Positions 8,000 to 16,431 of a stretch of DNA of 64,000 bases are shown here, one piece after another (the first letter of the stretch is position 1; the number at the start of each line of letters is the position of its first letter). A model generated the notes under the pieces. The model ran no database searches and was not told the DNA's origin. It saw only the letters and a program-made list of their open reading frames with translations. Location of the stretch: assembly GCF_003001935.1 (NCBI RefSeq), contig NZ_PVNG01000003.1:310001-374000 (forward strand), given 5' to 3'. The position numbers and the translations under genes are program-made. The stretch comes from Nonomuraea fuscirosea (lineage in GTDB: Bacteria; Actinomycetota; Actinomycetes; Streptosporangiales; Streptosporangiaceae).

Positions 8000-8485
8000 A
8001 TGCAGGGCGACAAGCAGATCATCGAATTGCTCAACGAGCAGCTGACCGCGGAGCTCACCGCGATCAACCAATATTTCCTGCACGCCAAGATGCAGGAGAA
8101 CTGGGGCTACACCAAGCTGGCCGAGCACACCCGCGACGAGTCCATCGAGGAGATGCGGCACGCGGAACGCCTCACCGACCGCATCCTCTTCCTGGAGGGC
8201 CTGCCCAACTACCAGCGGCTGGGCACGCTGCACATCGGCCAGACCGTCGAGGAGCAGTTGCGGGCCGACCTCGAAGTGGAGATGTCGGTGGTCGAGCGGC
8301 TGCGGCCGGCGATCCAGCTGATGCGCGAGAAGGGTGACATCACCTCCGCGAACATCTTCGAGGACATCCTGCGGGACGAGGAAGAGCACATCGACTACCT
8401 GGAGACGGAGCTGGGGCTGATCCGCAGCCTCGGCGAGCAGCTCTACCTGGCCCGCTACGCCGAGCCTCGCTCCAGCGGCGACTGA
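8000..8485 (+). CDS. bfr: Bacterioferritin
   Basis: The 161-residue protein forms the 24-subunit iron-storage shell. All ferroxidase ligands can be placed by counting: Glu18, Glu51, His54, Glu94, Glu127 and His130, and Met52 is the haem-b ligand, so it is a true haem bacterioferritin. GAGGAG lies about nine bases before the ATG. It is the second gene after bfd and under the same iron boxes. Pairing store and release protein in one operon means control by iron acts on both together. Confidence 0.96.
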   Translation: MQGDKQIIELLNEQLTAELTAINQYFLHAKMQENWGYTKLAEHTRDESIEEMRHAERLTDRILFLEGLPNYQRLGTLHIGQTVEEQLRADLEVEMSVVERLRPAIQLMREKGDITSANIFEDILRDEEEHIDYLETELGLIRSLGEQLYLARYAEPRSSGD

Positions 8486-8566
8486 CACCCGCTCCCGCCC
8501 CGGCCGCCGCCGGCCACCGTCTCGTCGGCCCTGGCGGCAGGTCGTTCCGGCTGGCGTGCCTCGGCC

Positions 8567-9283
8567 TCAGGCCAGGGCGGCGGCCAGGTCGCGGACGCTG
8601 AGCTGCGCGCCGTGCCGGCGGAAGCCGAGCGCCGCGGCGACCCGGCGCGACGCGGCCGGCCGGGCGCGCCACTGCGGCAGCAGCCCGTCCGCCAGCGCGT
8701 CCGCCACCGCCGCCGAGGCCACCGCGCGGGCCAGCCCGCGCCCCCGGTGCGGGTCCGCCGTCAGGACGCAGAGGTGCGCCGCCGTCTCCACCCACGTCCG
8801 GTACGCCGACGCGGCCACGACCCGCGACCCGTCGCGGAGCACGTACACCGGCGACTCGGTCCGCTCCAGCCCGGACTCCGCCGCGTCCGCCTCGGGGACC
8901 GACGCCAGCAGCGCTTCGACGTCGCCGTGCCCGGACGGCAGGCGCTCCACCTCCACGCCGGCCGGTCGGAAGTCCGGCTCGTCCAGGTAGGCGAGCTCCG
9001 CGGGGCCCAGCACCTCACCCACCGCCAGCCGGGAGAGCCCGGCCCCGTCCCCGTCGCCGAGCAGGGCGAGCAGCCGTTCGCGTACCCCGTCCACCAGATC
9101 GGGGCGCGGCACGACGGCCAGGATCGCGCCGTCGAGCTCGACCATCCCGCTCCAGCCCGGCGGGCACAGCGACGACTCGGGCGAGACCACCACGCCGGCG
9201 TCGCCGGGCCCGGGGAAGCCGGCCGGTGAGCCGGCGAGGCGGGACCACATCTCACGCGCGCGATCGGCGGCGGGCAGGGACAT
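8567..9283 (-). CDS. GNAT-family N-acetyltransferase
   Basis: The 238-residue protein has a GNAT domain in its C-terminal half. The acetyl-CoA loop is seen as PHRGRGLARAVASAAVADAL, preceded by the beta-strand AAHLCVLTADP and followed by GFRRHGAQLSV. The N-terminal ~110 residues are less conserved and may be a degenerate second GNAT half. It is convergent with bfr and divergent from the response regulator. Substrate unknown. Confidence 0.75.
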   Translation of the reverse strand: MSLPAADRAREMWSRLAGSPAGFPGPGDAGVVVSPESSLCPPGWSGMVELDGAILAVVPRPDLVDGVRERLLALLGDGDGAGLSRLAVGEVLGPAELAYLDEPDFRPAGVEVERLPSGHGDVEALLASVPEADAAESGLERTESPVYVLRDGSRVVAASAYRTWVETAAHLCVLTADPHRGRGLARAVASAAVADALADGLLPQWRARPAASRRVAAALGFRRHGAQLSVRDLAAALA

Positions 9284-9341
9284 TTCCCCATGATCGCACC
9301 ATGCCGCGACGGCGACGCGCCGAGGGGGTGGATTGAGTCAT

Positions 9342-9370
9342 TTCATCGGTGGGCATGATCACCCGATGAA
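9342..9370. promoter_or_regulatory. Inverted repeat in the spacer between acetyltransferase and response regulator
   Basis: TTCATCGGTG (9342-9351) is mirrored by CACCCGATGAA (9360-9370) around 8 bases. It sits 59 bases upstream of the acetyltransferase start, so an operator is more likely than a terminator. The binding protein is unknown. Confidence 0.45.
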
Positions 9371-9433
9371 TTCCGCCCCCAAAGCAGCGGTGCTTTAATC
9401 ACGACCTACTGTATTTTAGCTGTGTTTGCCCAG

Positions 9434-9505
9434 GTCAATGGATAGGTCAACGACGAGTCAAACCGCGCGCTGCGCCCGGGAAACGATCGCCTAAGGTCCT
9501 ACGAT
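9434..9505 (+). promoter_or_regulatory. Promoter of the two-component operon: three GTCAA direct repeats and a -10
   Basis: GTCAA occurs at 9434, 9446 and 9457, spaced 12 and 11 bases, the direct-repeat spacing used by OmpR/PhoB-type regulators. TACGAT (9500-9505) is six bases before the ATG, as in leaderless promoters. Autoregulation by the response regulator is the likely reading. Confidence 0.5.
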
Positions 9506-9511
9506 CGCTTT

Positions 9512-10180
9512 ATGACCTGCGTACTTCTCGCCGAGGATGACACCTCGATATCCGAGCCACTCGCGCGTGCGCTGCGCCGCGAGGGCTATCAGGTTGAGGT
9601 GAGTCCCGACGGCCCGCAGGCCCTGGAAAGGGCACTGTCGGGCGGCATCGACCTCATCGTTCTCGACCTAGGCCTGCCGGAGATGGACGGGCTGGAGGTC
9701 GCGCGCCGGATCCGCGCCGAAGGGCACGGCACTCCGGTGCTCATCCTCACCGCCCGCGTCGACGAGGTGGACACCGTCGTCGGCCTCGACGCCGGCGCCG
9801 ACGACTACGTGACCAAACCGTTCCGGCTGGCCGAACTGCTCGCCCGGGTACGCGCGCTGCTGCGCCGCGGCACGTCCGAGACCCCGGTCGTTCAGGGAGT
9901 GCGCATCGACGCGGACTCCCGGCGCGCCTGGATGGGGGAGAAGGAGTTGCACCTGACCACCAAGGAGTTCGACCTGCTGCGCGTCCTCGTCCGCGACGCG
10001 GGCAAGGTCGTCACCCGCGAGCAGATCATGCGCGAGGTGTGGGACACCAACTGGTGGGGTTCCACCAAGACCCTCGACATGCACATCTCCTGGCTACGCC
10101 GCAAGCTCGGCGACGACGCGGCCAAGCCGCGCTACATCACGACCGTCCGGGGGGTCGGCTTCCGGTTCGAGCGCGAGTAG
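9512..10180 (+). CDS. Two-component response regulator, OmpR/PhoB family
   Basis: The 222-residue protein has a receiver domain with acidic pocket EDD (residues 8-10), phospho-acceptor Asp52 in LIVLDLGLP, and the KPF lysine near 102. A C-terminal winged-helix DNA-binding domain ends in YITTVRGVGFRFE. It is the partner of the histidine kinase that begins on the next base after its stop codon. The GTCAA direct repeats upstream suggest it binds its own promoter. The signal and regulon are not visible here. Confidence 0.93.
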   Translation: MTCVLLAEDDTSISEPLARALRREGYQVEVSPDGPQALERALSGGIDLIVLDLGLPEMDGLEVARRIRAEGHGTPVLILTARVDEVDTVVGLDAGADDYVTKPFRLAELLARVRALLRRGTSETPVVQGVRIDADSRRAWMGEKELHLTTKEFDLLRVLVRDAGKVVTREQIMREVWDTNWWGSTKTLDMHISWLRRKLGDDAAKPRYITTVRGVGFRFERE

Positions 10181-11458
10181 ATGCGCCGCCGACTGCTCTC
10201 CTCCACCCTGGTCGTCGCGGTCATCGCGGTCCTGCTGCTGGGGGTCCCCCTGGGCGTCGTCGTCAGCCGCCTGATCGTCGATGAGGCGGCTCAGGAGCTC
10301 GGGGCGGAAGCCAAGCGTCTCGTGGGAGAGGTGGAGTACGCCCGCGTCCAGGAGACGCCGCTCGATCCCCAGCAACTGGAGCAGAAGTACCCGGGCAGAT
10401 TCATCCAGATCTGGGAACGCGGAACCCCCCTGAGGGTGACCGTCGTCGGCGACCCCCCGCCGTCCGGTCACCTGATGACCGAGGACGCCCAGACCAACAC
10501 CGGGGTCTACGTACGGATCAGCCGCGACCAGGATCAGGTCGAGCAGGACGTACGGGCCCGGCTGCTGCTCATCGTGGCCCTGGCCGTCGCCGCCCTGGCG
10601 GTGGCCGTGAGCCTGGCCGTCGTGCAGTCACGCCGGCTGACCCTTCCCCTCCAGGACCTGGCCAAGATCGCCGACCGGCTGGGCTCCGGGGACGCGCGGC
10701 CGAGCAAACACCGCTACGGCATCCCCGAGCTGGACCGCGTGGCCCAGGTGCTCGACCGCAGCGCCACCCGCATCTCCGACCTGCTCACGCGTGAGAGGGA
10801 GTTCGCCACCGACGCCTCCCACCAGCTCCGTACCCCCTTGACCGGGCTCACCATGCGGCTGGAGGAGATCGTCGCCGCCTCCGACGAACCCGAGGTCGTA
10901 CGCGAGGAGGGCGAGGCGGCGATCGTCCAGGCGGAACGGCTGACCGCCGTGATCGACGAGCTGCTGGCCGCGGCCCGCCGCCAGCGCCACGCCCAGGCCG
11001 AACCGGTCGCCATCGACGAGGTGCTCGACCAGCAGATCACCGAATGGGCGCCGGTCTTCCGCGACGCGGGCCGCGGGCTCCACCTCGAAGGCGCCCGCGA
11101 CCTGAAGGCGATGGCCACCACGGGCGGCTTCGGCCAGGTGATCGCCTCGCTGCTGGAGAACTCCCTGCGGCACGGCGGTGGCGACGTCACCGTCACGAGC
11201 AGCTGCGGCGACAACTACGTGGTGATCGAGGTGGCGGACCAGGGGCCCGGCATCTCCGACGAGATCGCCCCGAAGATCTTCGAGCGCAACGTGAGCGGTG
11301 GCGGAGGCACCGGACTGGGGCTGACGCTGGCCCGCGCGCTGGCCGCCGCCGACGGGGGCCGGCTGGAGCTCGTACGCCGCCGCCCGGCGACGTTCGCCAT
11401 CTTCCTGCGACCGGCGGAGGACGACAACAGGAACCGGGTGGTCAGCGGCCCGGCGTGA
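10181..11458 (+). CDS. Two-component sensor histidine kinase
   Basis: The 425-residue protein has an N-terminal membrane helix (about 8-30), an extracytoplasmic sensor of roughly 95 residues, a second helix (about 125-148), a HAMP linker, then the dimerisation/phospho-acceptor domain with DASHQLRTPLTGL and a catalytic ATPase domain with N box ENSLRHGG, DQGPGIS and GGTGLGL. It starts with no gap after the response regulator stop, so the pair is cotranscribed. The sensor domain is not recognised, so the stimulus is unknown. Confidence 0.93.
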   Translation: MRRRLLSSTLVVAVIAVLLLGVPLGVVVSRLIVDEAAQELGAEAKRLVGEVEYARVQETPLDPQQLEQKYPGRFIQIWERGTPLRVTVVGDPPPSGHLMTEDAQTNTGVYVRISRDQDQVEQDVRARLLLIVALAVAALAVAVSLAVVQSRRLTLPLQDLAKIADRLGSGDARPSKHRYGIPELDRVAQVLDRSATRISDLLTREREFATDASHQLRTPLTGLTMRLEEIVAASDEPEVVREEGEAAIVQAERLTAVIDELLAAARRQRHAQAEPVAIDEVLDQQITEWAPVFRDAGRGLHLEGARDLKAMATTGGFGQVIASLLENSLRHGGGDVTVTSSCGDNYVVIEVADQGPGISDEIAPKIFERNVSGGGGTGLGLTLARALAAADGGRLELVRRRPATFAIFLRPAEDDNRNRVVSGPA

Positions 11459-11464
11459 GGGGGG

Positions 11465-11947
11465 TCAGCGTTCCTGCTTGACGCCGTCCTCGGGCAGCTC
11501 GACCGGGATCGGCTCGGTGGCCTCCAGGAACACCCACTTCTTGTACGACCAGTAGCGGAAGAGAGTGCCGAGGCCCACGCCGACGATGTTGGCGATGTTG
11601 AAGCTGAGCGTGTCGTGCAGGCCGAGGGTGTAGGTGGTGAAGCCGATCGTCAGCATGCCGAACAGCAGTGCGATGCCGTTCAGCAGGAAGAAGAGGAAGT
11701 ATTCGCGGCCGAGCCCGCTCTGCTCGCGGTGGCGGAACGTCCAGAAGCGGTTGCCCAGGTAGGCGAAGGTGGTGGAGATCGTCGTCGCCACGACCTTCGA
11801 GGTCAGGGGCCCGAGGTCGAGCACGCTGTTGCACAGGTTGAGCAGGCTCAGGTCGATGACGAACGCCACCGCCCCGATGCTGCCGAACTTGGCCAGCTCG
11901 TGCACGAGGGACGAGAACCGCTGGTAGAGCCGTCTGGCGAAATCCAC
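11465..11947 (-). CDS. GtrA-family membrane protein
   Basis: The 160-residue protein has four predicted membrane helices. The beginning FGSIGAVAFVIDLSLLNLC and the GNRFWTFRHR stretch are typical of GtrA. GtrA proteins are thought to help flip polyprenyl-phosphate-linked sugars or otherwise serve surface-polymer glycosylation. It is convergent with the histidine kinase and alone in its orientation. A GtrB/ArnC-like glycosyltransferase, the usual kind of partner, lies far away at the right edge (63267), so a functional link is only possible. Confidence 0.85.
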   Translation of the reverse strand: MDFARRLYQRFSSLVHELAKFGSIGAVAFVIDLSLLNLCNSVLDLGPLTSKVVATTISTTFAYLGNRFWTFRHREQSGLGREYFLFFLLNGIALLFGMLTIGFTTYTLGLHDTLSFNIANIVGVGLGTLFRYWSYKKWVFLEATEPIPVELPEDGVKQER

Positions 11948-12127
11948 GTCTCTGCTCGGTCCCTTCCTCGTCGCGCCTGTTCGCCCCAGCGTACCGGCCG
12001 GGATGTCGCGCGAGTGTCAGACCGCCGAACATACCGCGCAAAGAACATCTAGCGAAATATCGGCTTATGAAGGGCATAACGGCGGGAGGAGGATTACGCT
12101 GCGGGACAGTTCGAGGGCACGCGAACG

Positions 12128-12221
12128 CTGGGCGGCCGTGCCTTTGCGGCCGGCTGGACGGCCGTACCTGTGAGACGGCTGGACGGCCGTGCCTTCAAGG
12201 CGACCCGGAACGGCCGCCCAG
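12128..12221. repeat. Long inverted repeat enclosing two direct repeats upstream of purK
   Basis: CTGGGCGGCCGT (12128-12139) is perfectly mirrored by ACGGCCGCCCAG (12210-12221). Between them GGCTGGACGGCCGTRCC occurs twice (12152-12168 and 12177-12193). The roughly 340-base spacer from 11948 to 12290 holds no gene that I can support; this structure and the purK promoter palindrome are what it contains. Confidence 0.6.
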
Positions 12222-12271
12222 CCCCGGCCCGTCACGGAATGCTCCGGGCGGGTCGGGGAAAGCCCATCCGT

Positions 12272-12289
12272 CCAGGTAAGCTCACCTGG
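12272..12289 (+). promoter_or_regulatory. Palindrome over the purK -10 element
   Basis: CCAGGTAAGCTCACCTGG is an 18-bp palindrome with two mismatches, ending one base before the purK start. TAAGCT (12277-12282) inside it fits a -10 element with the start codon 8 bases on, so the message is probably leaderless. A repressor bound here would block RNA polymerase. Confidence 0.5.
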
Positions 12290-12290
12290 C

Positions 12291-13439
12291 GTGAGTTCAT
12301 ACAGCCCCATCGGGCCGGTCGTCGGCGTCATCGGCGCGGGCCAGCTGGCCAGAATGTCACAGCCGCCCGCGATCGCGCTCGGCGTCGAGCTGCGGGTGCT
12401 GGCCAACAACTCCGAGGAGAGCGCGGCCAGGGTCGTCGTCGACACGCGCATCGGAGACTACCGTGATCTTGGTGATCTGCGCGAGTTCGCCAAGGGCTGC
12501 GATGTGATCACGTTCGACCACGAGCACGTGCCCACCGAGCACATCAGGGCCCTGACCGCCAACGGCTATGTCGTGCATCCGGGCGCGGACGCGCTCGTGC
12601 ACGCCCAGGACAAGGCCGTCATGCGCGAGCGGCTGACCGCGATCGGCGCGCCCTGCCCCGCCTGGGCGCGGGTCCGGTCCGTCGACGACGTCACCGCCTT
12701 CGCCGGCGAGCACGGCTGGCCCGTGGTGCTCAAGGCGGTGCGCGGCGGCTACGACGGCCGCGGCGTGTGGGTGTGCCGGTCCCCGGCCGACGTCGTGGAG
12801 GCGTTCGCGTCCGGGATCGAGCTCATGGCCGAGGCGTTCGTGCCGTTCGAACGGGAGCTGGCCGTGCTGGTCGCCCGCTCGCCGCACGGTCAGGGCGTGA
12901 GTTATCCGGTCGTCGAGACCGTGCAGCAGGACGGCATCTGCGTCGAGGTCATCGCGCCCGCCCCCGGCCTCGACCAGGAGCAGTCGGCCCAGGCCCAGCG
13001 CATCGCCCTGACGATCGCCGAGCAGCTCGGGGTGACCGGGCTGCTGGCGGTCGAGATGTTCCAGACCTCCGGCGGGCTGCTGGTCAACGAGCTGGCCATG
13101 CGCCCCCACAACAGCGGCCACTGGACCATCGAGGGCTCGACGACGTCGCAGTTCGAGCAGCACCTGCGGGCCGTGCTGGACCTGCCGCTCGGCACGCCCA
13201 AGATGACCGCCCAGCACGTCGTCATGGCCAACCTGCTCGGCGGCGACGACCCTGACGTGTTCAAGCGTTACGAGCACGTGCTTGCCCACGATCCGGGCAT
13301 CAAGCTGCACTTCTACGGCAAGAAGGTGCGTCCGGGCCGCAAGATCGGCCACGTGACCGCCCTCGGCTCCAACCTGGACGAAGTACGCGCCCGCGCCCGC
13401 CACGCAGCCGTCCACCTGATGACGGGGGAGTACGTGTGA
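12291..13439 (+). CDS. purK: 5-(carboxyamino)imidazole ribonucleotide synthase
   Basis: PurK uses ATP and bicarbonate to carboxylate AIR to N5-CAIR in purine synthesis. The 382-residue protein begins with the phosphate-binding stretch [11 protein letters not shown] and has the ATP-grasp signatures [19 protein letters not shown] and [14 protein letters not shown]. The GTG at 12291 was chosen because family members start a few residues before GAGQLARM; the frame is open further upstream into repeat sequence. purE follows 67 bases later. Confidence 0.95.
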   Translation: MSSYSPIGPVVGVIGAGQLARMSQPPAIALGVELRVLANNSEESAARVVVDTRIGDYRDLGDLREFAKGCDVITFDHEHVPTEHIRALTANGYVVHPGADALVHAQDKAVMRERLTAIGAPCPAWARVRSVDDVTAFAGEHGWPVVLKAVRGGYDGRGVWVCRSPADVVEAFASGIELMAEAFVPFERELAVLVARSPHGQGVSYPVVETVQQDGICVEVIAPAPGLDQEQSAQAQRIALTIAEQLGVTGLLAVEMFQTSGGLLVNELAMRPHNSGHWTIEGSTTSQFEQHLRAVLDLPLGTPKMTAQHVVMANLLGGDDPDVFKRYEHVLAHDPGIKLHFYGKKVRPGRKIGHVTALGSNLDEVRARARHAAVHLMTGEYV

Positions 13440-13506
13440 GCGAGCGCGGCAGCTCAGTAGCAGGGCACGGTGCCGCGAGGGTCGCGGGGCCGGTGAAGGA
13501 GGCAGC

Positions 13507-13998
13507 GTGATCGGCATCGTCATGGGCAGCGACTCCGACTGGCCGGTGATGAAGGCGGCGGCCGAGGCGGTGGCCGAGTTCGGGGTGCCGTTCGAGGCCG
13601 ACGTGGTCTCGGCCCACCGCATGCCCGAAGAGATGATCGACTACGGCCGGCAGGCCGCATCCCGGGGCGTCCAGGTCATCATCGCGGGCGCGGGCGGTGC
13701 CGCCCACCTGCCCGGCATGCTGGCCTCGGTCACGCCGCTGCCGGTCATCGGGGTGCCGGTGCCGCTGAAATACCTGGACGGCATGGACTCCCTGCTGTCG
13801 ATCGTCCAGATGCCGGCCGGGGTCCCGGTCGCCACCGTGGCGGTCGGCGGAGCCCGTAACGCCGGCCTGCTCGCCGTACGCATCCTGGCGGCCTCCGACG
13901 AGGGGCTGCGGGCGCGGATGGAGGAGTTCCAGGAGCGGCTGAAGGAGCAGGCGTACGCCAAGGGCGAGAAAGTGCGCGCGGAGGCCGCCGGCCTCTGA
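13507..13998 (+). CDS. purE: 5-(carboxyamino)imidazole ribonucleotide mutase
   Basis: PurE converts N5-CAIR to CAIR, the step after PurK. The 163-residue protein shows the class I PurE motifs [19 protein letters not shown] and [11 protein letters not shown]. The GTG start is preceded by AAGGAGG at a normal distance. It is cotranscribed with purK, and the 67-base spacer contains no separate feature that I can support. Confidence 0.96.
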   Translation: MIGIVMGSDSDWPVMKAAAEAVAEFGVPFEADVVSAHRMPEEMIDYGRQAASRGVQVIIAGAGGAAHLPGMLASVTPLPVIGVPVPLKYLDGMDSLLSIVQMPAGVPVATVAVGGARNAGLLAVRILAASDEGLRARMEEFQERLKEQAYAKGEKVRAEAAGL

Positions 13999-14079
13999 GC
14001 GCTTGAGCGCCGACCTCCGAGGCGTCCAGCGCGCAAGCGCCTCTTTATTCCCGGCCTCCGAGGCGGTTAGGGTGCCGGG

Positions 14080-14967
14080 ATGGACGACCTGATCAAGGAC
14101 CACGCGGCTCGCGTACGCGCTGTGGACCCGCTCGTCGCCGGCCAGGACGAGCTCCACGGCAAGGGCGAGTGGCTGGAAGTACGCGACGCCGTCGGGCTCG
14201 CCTCGACGGACCGGCTCGACCCCGACAGCCTGCAGGCCACCTGGTCCCCGCTGGTCGTCCACCGTCTCCAGGCCCGCGTCGCCGGCCCCGACCCCGAGAC
14301 CGCGCTCGGAGCCGTGCTCGACCGCTGGCTCGCCCGCCGCCGCCCCGACGGCCCTGAGCAGGCGCTGAGCGTGTCATGGCCCAGCCGCGACACCGCCCCC
14401 GTCAAGGCACTGGCCCTGCGCGGCTTCATGCCCGTCGCCGCCGTGGCGGCCCGCCGCATCCTGCCGCACACGCCGGCCGCTCCCGTGCCCGATGTCGCCG
14501 TACGCCGGGCGAACCAGGACGACCTGGACGTCGTGACCGGCATGTACCGGCGGCTGATCGACTACGACGCCCAGTTCGGCTGGGTCACGGCGCGGGCGTC
14601 CACCACGGAGCGGCTGCGGGAGTCGGTGGCCAAGGAGGTGCTGCCGCTGGAGTGGTGCCGGCTCGCCGAGGTGGCCGGCCGGGTGGCGGGCTGCGTCATC
14701 GTCCAGCCGCCCACCAGGACCCGCTGGATCTCCTCATCGGTGAACGCCGCGCCGGTGGCGTACCTGGGCACCATGTACGTCGAACCGGCGGCCCGCGGGC
14801 ACGGCGTGGGGGTGGCGCTCACCGACGCCGCCCACGATCACGCGGCGGCCGAGGGCGTGACGTCCATGGTGCTGCACCACGCGCTGCCGAATCCGCTCTC
14901 GACGCCGTTCTGGGCGCGTCGCGGCTATCGTCCCCTCTTCACCCAGTGGATCCGGCACCTGCCGTAG
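14080..14967 (+). CDS. GNAT-family N-acetyltransferase
   Basis: The 295-residue protein has a GNAT domain in the C-terminal half. YLGTMYVEPAARGHGVGVALTDAAHDHA is the acetyl-CoA-binding strand-loop-helix, and NPLSTPFWARRGYRPL is the last strand region. The N-terminal ~130 residues resemble the N-terminal half seen in two-part acetyltransferases but carry no clear acetyl-CoA loop. It follows purE by 81 bases and is convergent with the UDP-sugar dehydrogenase. Substrate unknown. Confidence 0.78.
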   Translation: MDDLIKDHAARVRAVDPLVAGQDELHGKGEWLEVRDAVGLASTDRLDPDSLQATWSPLVVHRLQARVAGPDPETALGAVLDRWLARRRPDGPEQALSVSWPSRDTAPVKALALRGFMPVAAVAARRILPHTPAAPVPDVAVRRANQDDLDVVTGMYRRLIDYDAQFGWVTARASTTERLRESVAKEVLPLEWCRLAEVAGRVAGCVIVQPPTRTRWISSSVNAAPVAYLGTMYVEPAARGHGVGVALTDAAHDHAAAEGVTSMVLHHALPNPLSTPFWARRGYRPLFTQWIRHLP

Positions 14968-14985
14968 CCACGGAAGCCGGAGGGG

Positions 14986-16299
14986 TCAGGGACGGCCGAG
15001 GGCGCGATAGTGCCAGCCCGCCGACCGCCACATCTCGGAGTTGAGCGCGTTGCGCCCGTCGACGATGCGCCGGGTCGCGACCACGGCCCCCAGTTCCACC
15101 GGATCGAGCTGGACGAACTCCTGCCACTCCGTGAGCAGCAGCACCACATGCGCCCCGCGAACCGCCTCCACGGCCGATTCGCCGTAGTTGAGCTCGGGAT
15201 GCGCCTTACGAGCGTTGTCGAGGGCGATCGGGTCGTACACGGTGACCTGTCCGCCCTGATGCCCGATCGTCACGGCGACGTCGAGGGCGGGCGAGTCGCG
15301 GATGTCGTCGGAGTTCGGCTTGAACGCCGCGCCCAGCACGCCCACCGTGCACCCGTGGAAGGAGCCGCCGGCCAGCTCTCTGGCCAGGTCCACCATGCGG
15401 GCCCGGCGCCGCATGTTGATGGCGTCCACCTCGCGCAGGAACGTCAGCGCCTGGTCCGCGCCCAGCTCGCCGGCGCGGGCCATGAAGGCCCTGATGTCCT
15501 TGGGCAGGCAGCCGCCGCCGAAGCCGAGGCCGGCGTTGAGGTAGCGGCCGCCGATGCGGTCGTCGTACGACAGCGCCTCCGACAGCAGCTCGACGTCGGC
15601 GTGCGCGGCCTCGCAGACCTCGGCCATGGCGTTGATGAAGGAGATCTTGGTGGCCAGGAACGCGTTGGCGGCCGTCTTGACCAGCTCGGCCGTGGCGAAG
15701 TCGGTGACCACGATCGGCACCTCGCCCAGCGGCTCGTAGATCTCGCGCAACATCTTCTCGGCCCGCTCGCTGCGTACGCCGAACACGATGCGGTCGGGGT
15801 GGAGCGTGTCCTGGACGGCGAAGCCCTCGCGCAGGAACTCGGGGTTCCAGGCCAGCTCGGCCTGCCCGCCCGCCGGGGCGAGCCGGGTCAGCTTGTCGGC
15901 CATCCGCTCGGCCGTACCCACGGGAACGGTGGACTTGCCGACCACCAGGCACTCGCGATCGAGGAACGGGGCGAGAGACTCGATGGCGTTGTCCATGTAA
16001 GTCACGTCTGCGGCATACTCGCCGCGTTTCTGCGGTGTGCCCACGCAGACGAAGTGCACGTCGCCGAAGGCGGCGACCTCCTCGTAGGAGGTGGTGAAGC
16101 GGAGCCGGCCCGATTCGAGGCCACGGCGCAGGACGGATTCGAGGCCCGGTTCGTGGATGGGAAGCTCGCCCGCGTTAAGACGGCGGATCTTGTCGGCGTC
16201 GATATCGAGGCCCAGGACGTCGAATCCGAGATCAGCCATGCACGCCGCATGAGTGATGCCCAGGTATCCGGTCCCGATCACCGTGAGGCGATATGGCAC
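14986..16299 (-). CDS. ugd: UDP-glucose/GDP-mannose dehydrogenase family protein (UDP-glucose 6-dehydrogenase)
   Basis: The enzyme performs the two-step NAD-dependent oxidation of a nucleotide sugar C6 to the uronic acid, supplying surface polysaccharides. The 437-residue protein has the N-terminal Rossmann loop GTGYLG, the STVPVGT stretch, the catalytic cysteine in GFGGGCLPKD and the C-terminal VLGAAFKPNSDDIRDSPALDV. Length and order are normal. UDP-glucose is the likely substrate because that is the most common in this group, but GDP-mannose cannot be ruled out. It is divergent from the acyl-CoA dehydrogenase. Confidence 0.9.
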   Translation of the reverse strand: MPYRLTVIGTGYLGITHAACMADLGFDVLGLDIDADKIRRLNAGELPIHEPGLESVLRRGLESGRLRFTTSYEEVAAFGDVHFVCVGTPQKRGEYAADVTYMDNAIESLAPFLDRECLVVGKSTVPVGTAERMADKLTRLAPAGGQAELAWNPEFLREGFAVQDTLHPDRIVFGVRSERAEKMLREIYEPLGEVPIVVTDFATAELVKTAANAFLATKISFINAMAEVCEAAHADVELLSEALSYDDRIGGRYLNAGLGFGGGCLPKDIRAFMARAGELGADQALTFLREVDAINMRRRARMVDLARELAGGSFHGCTVGVLGAAFKPNSDDIRDSPALDVAVTIGHQGGQVTVYDPIALDNARKAHPELNYGESAVEAVRGAHVVLLLTEWQEFVQLDPVELGAVVATRRIVDGRNALNSEMWRSAGWHYRALGRP

Positions 16300-16418
16300 G
16301 AGGAGGCTCCTTTCGATCGCGCAGGCATGTTACCGGCTACCGGCCCTCGCTATCTGCTACGTGCCACCTGCAATTCTCCGCAAACCGTACCCGCTGGTAA
16401 CGAAATGCTCGGACGTCC

Positions 16419-16424
16419 TAGTAT
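16419..16424 (+). promoter_or_regulatory. -10 element of the acyl-CoA dehydrogenase gene
   Basis: TAGTAT ends 7 bases before the ATG at 16432, the spacing of a leaderless actinobacterial promoter. No strong -35 is seen. The remaining ugd-acd spacer (16300-16418) shows nothing further. Confidence 0.5.
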
Positions 16425-16431
16425 CTGTGCC

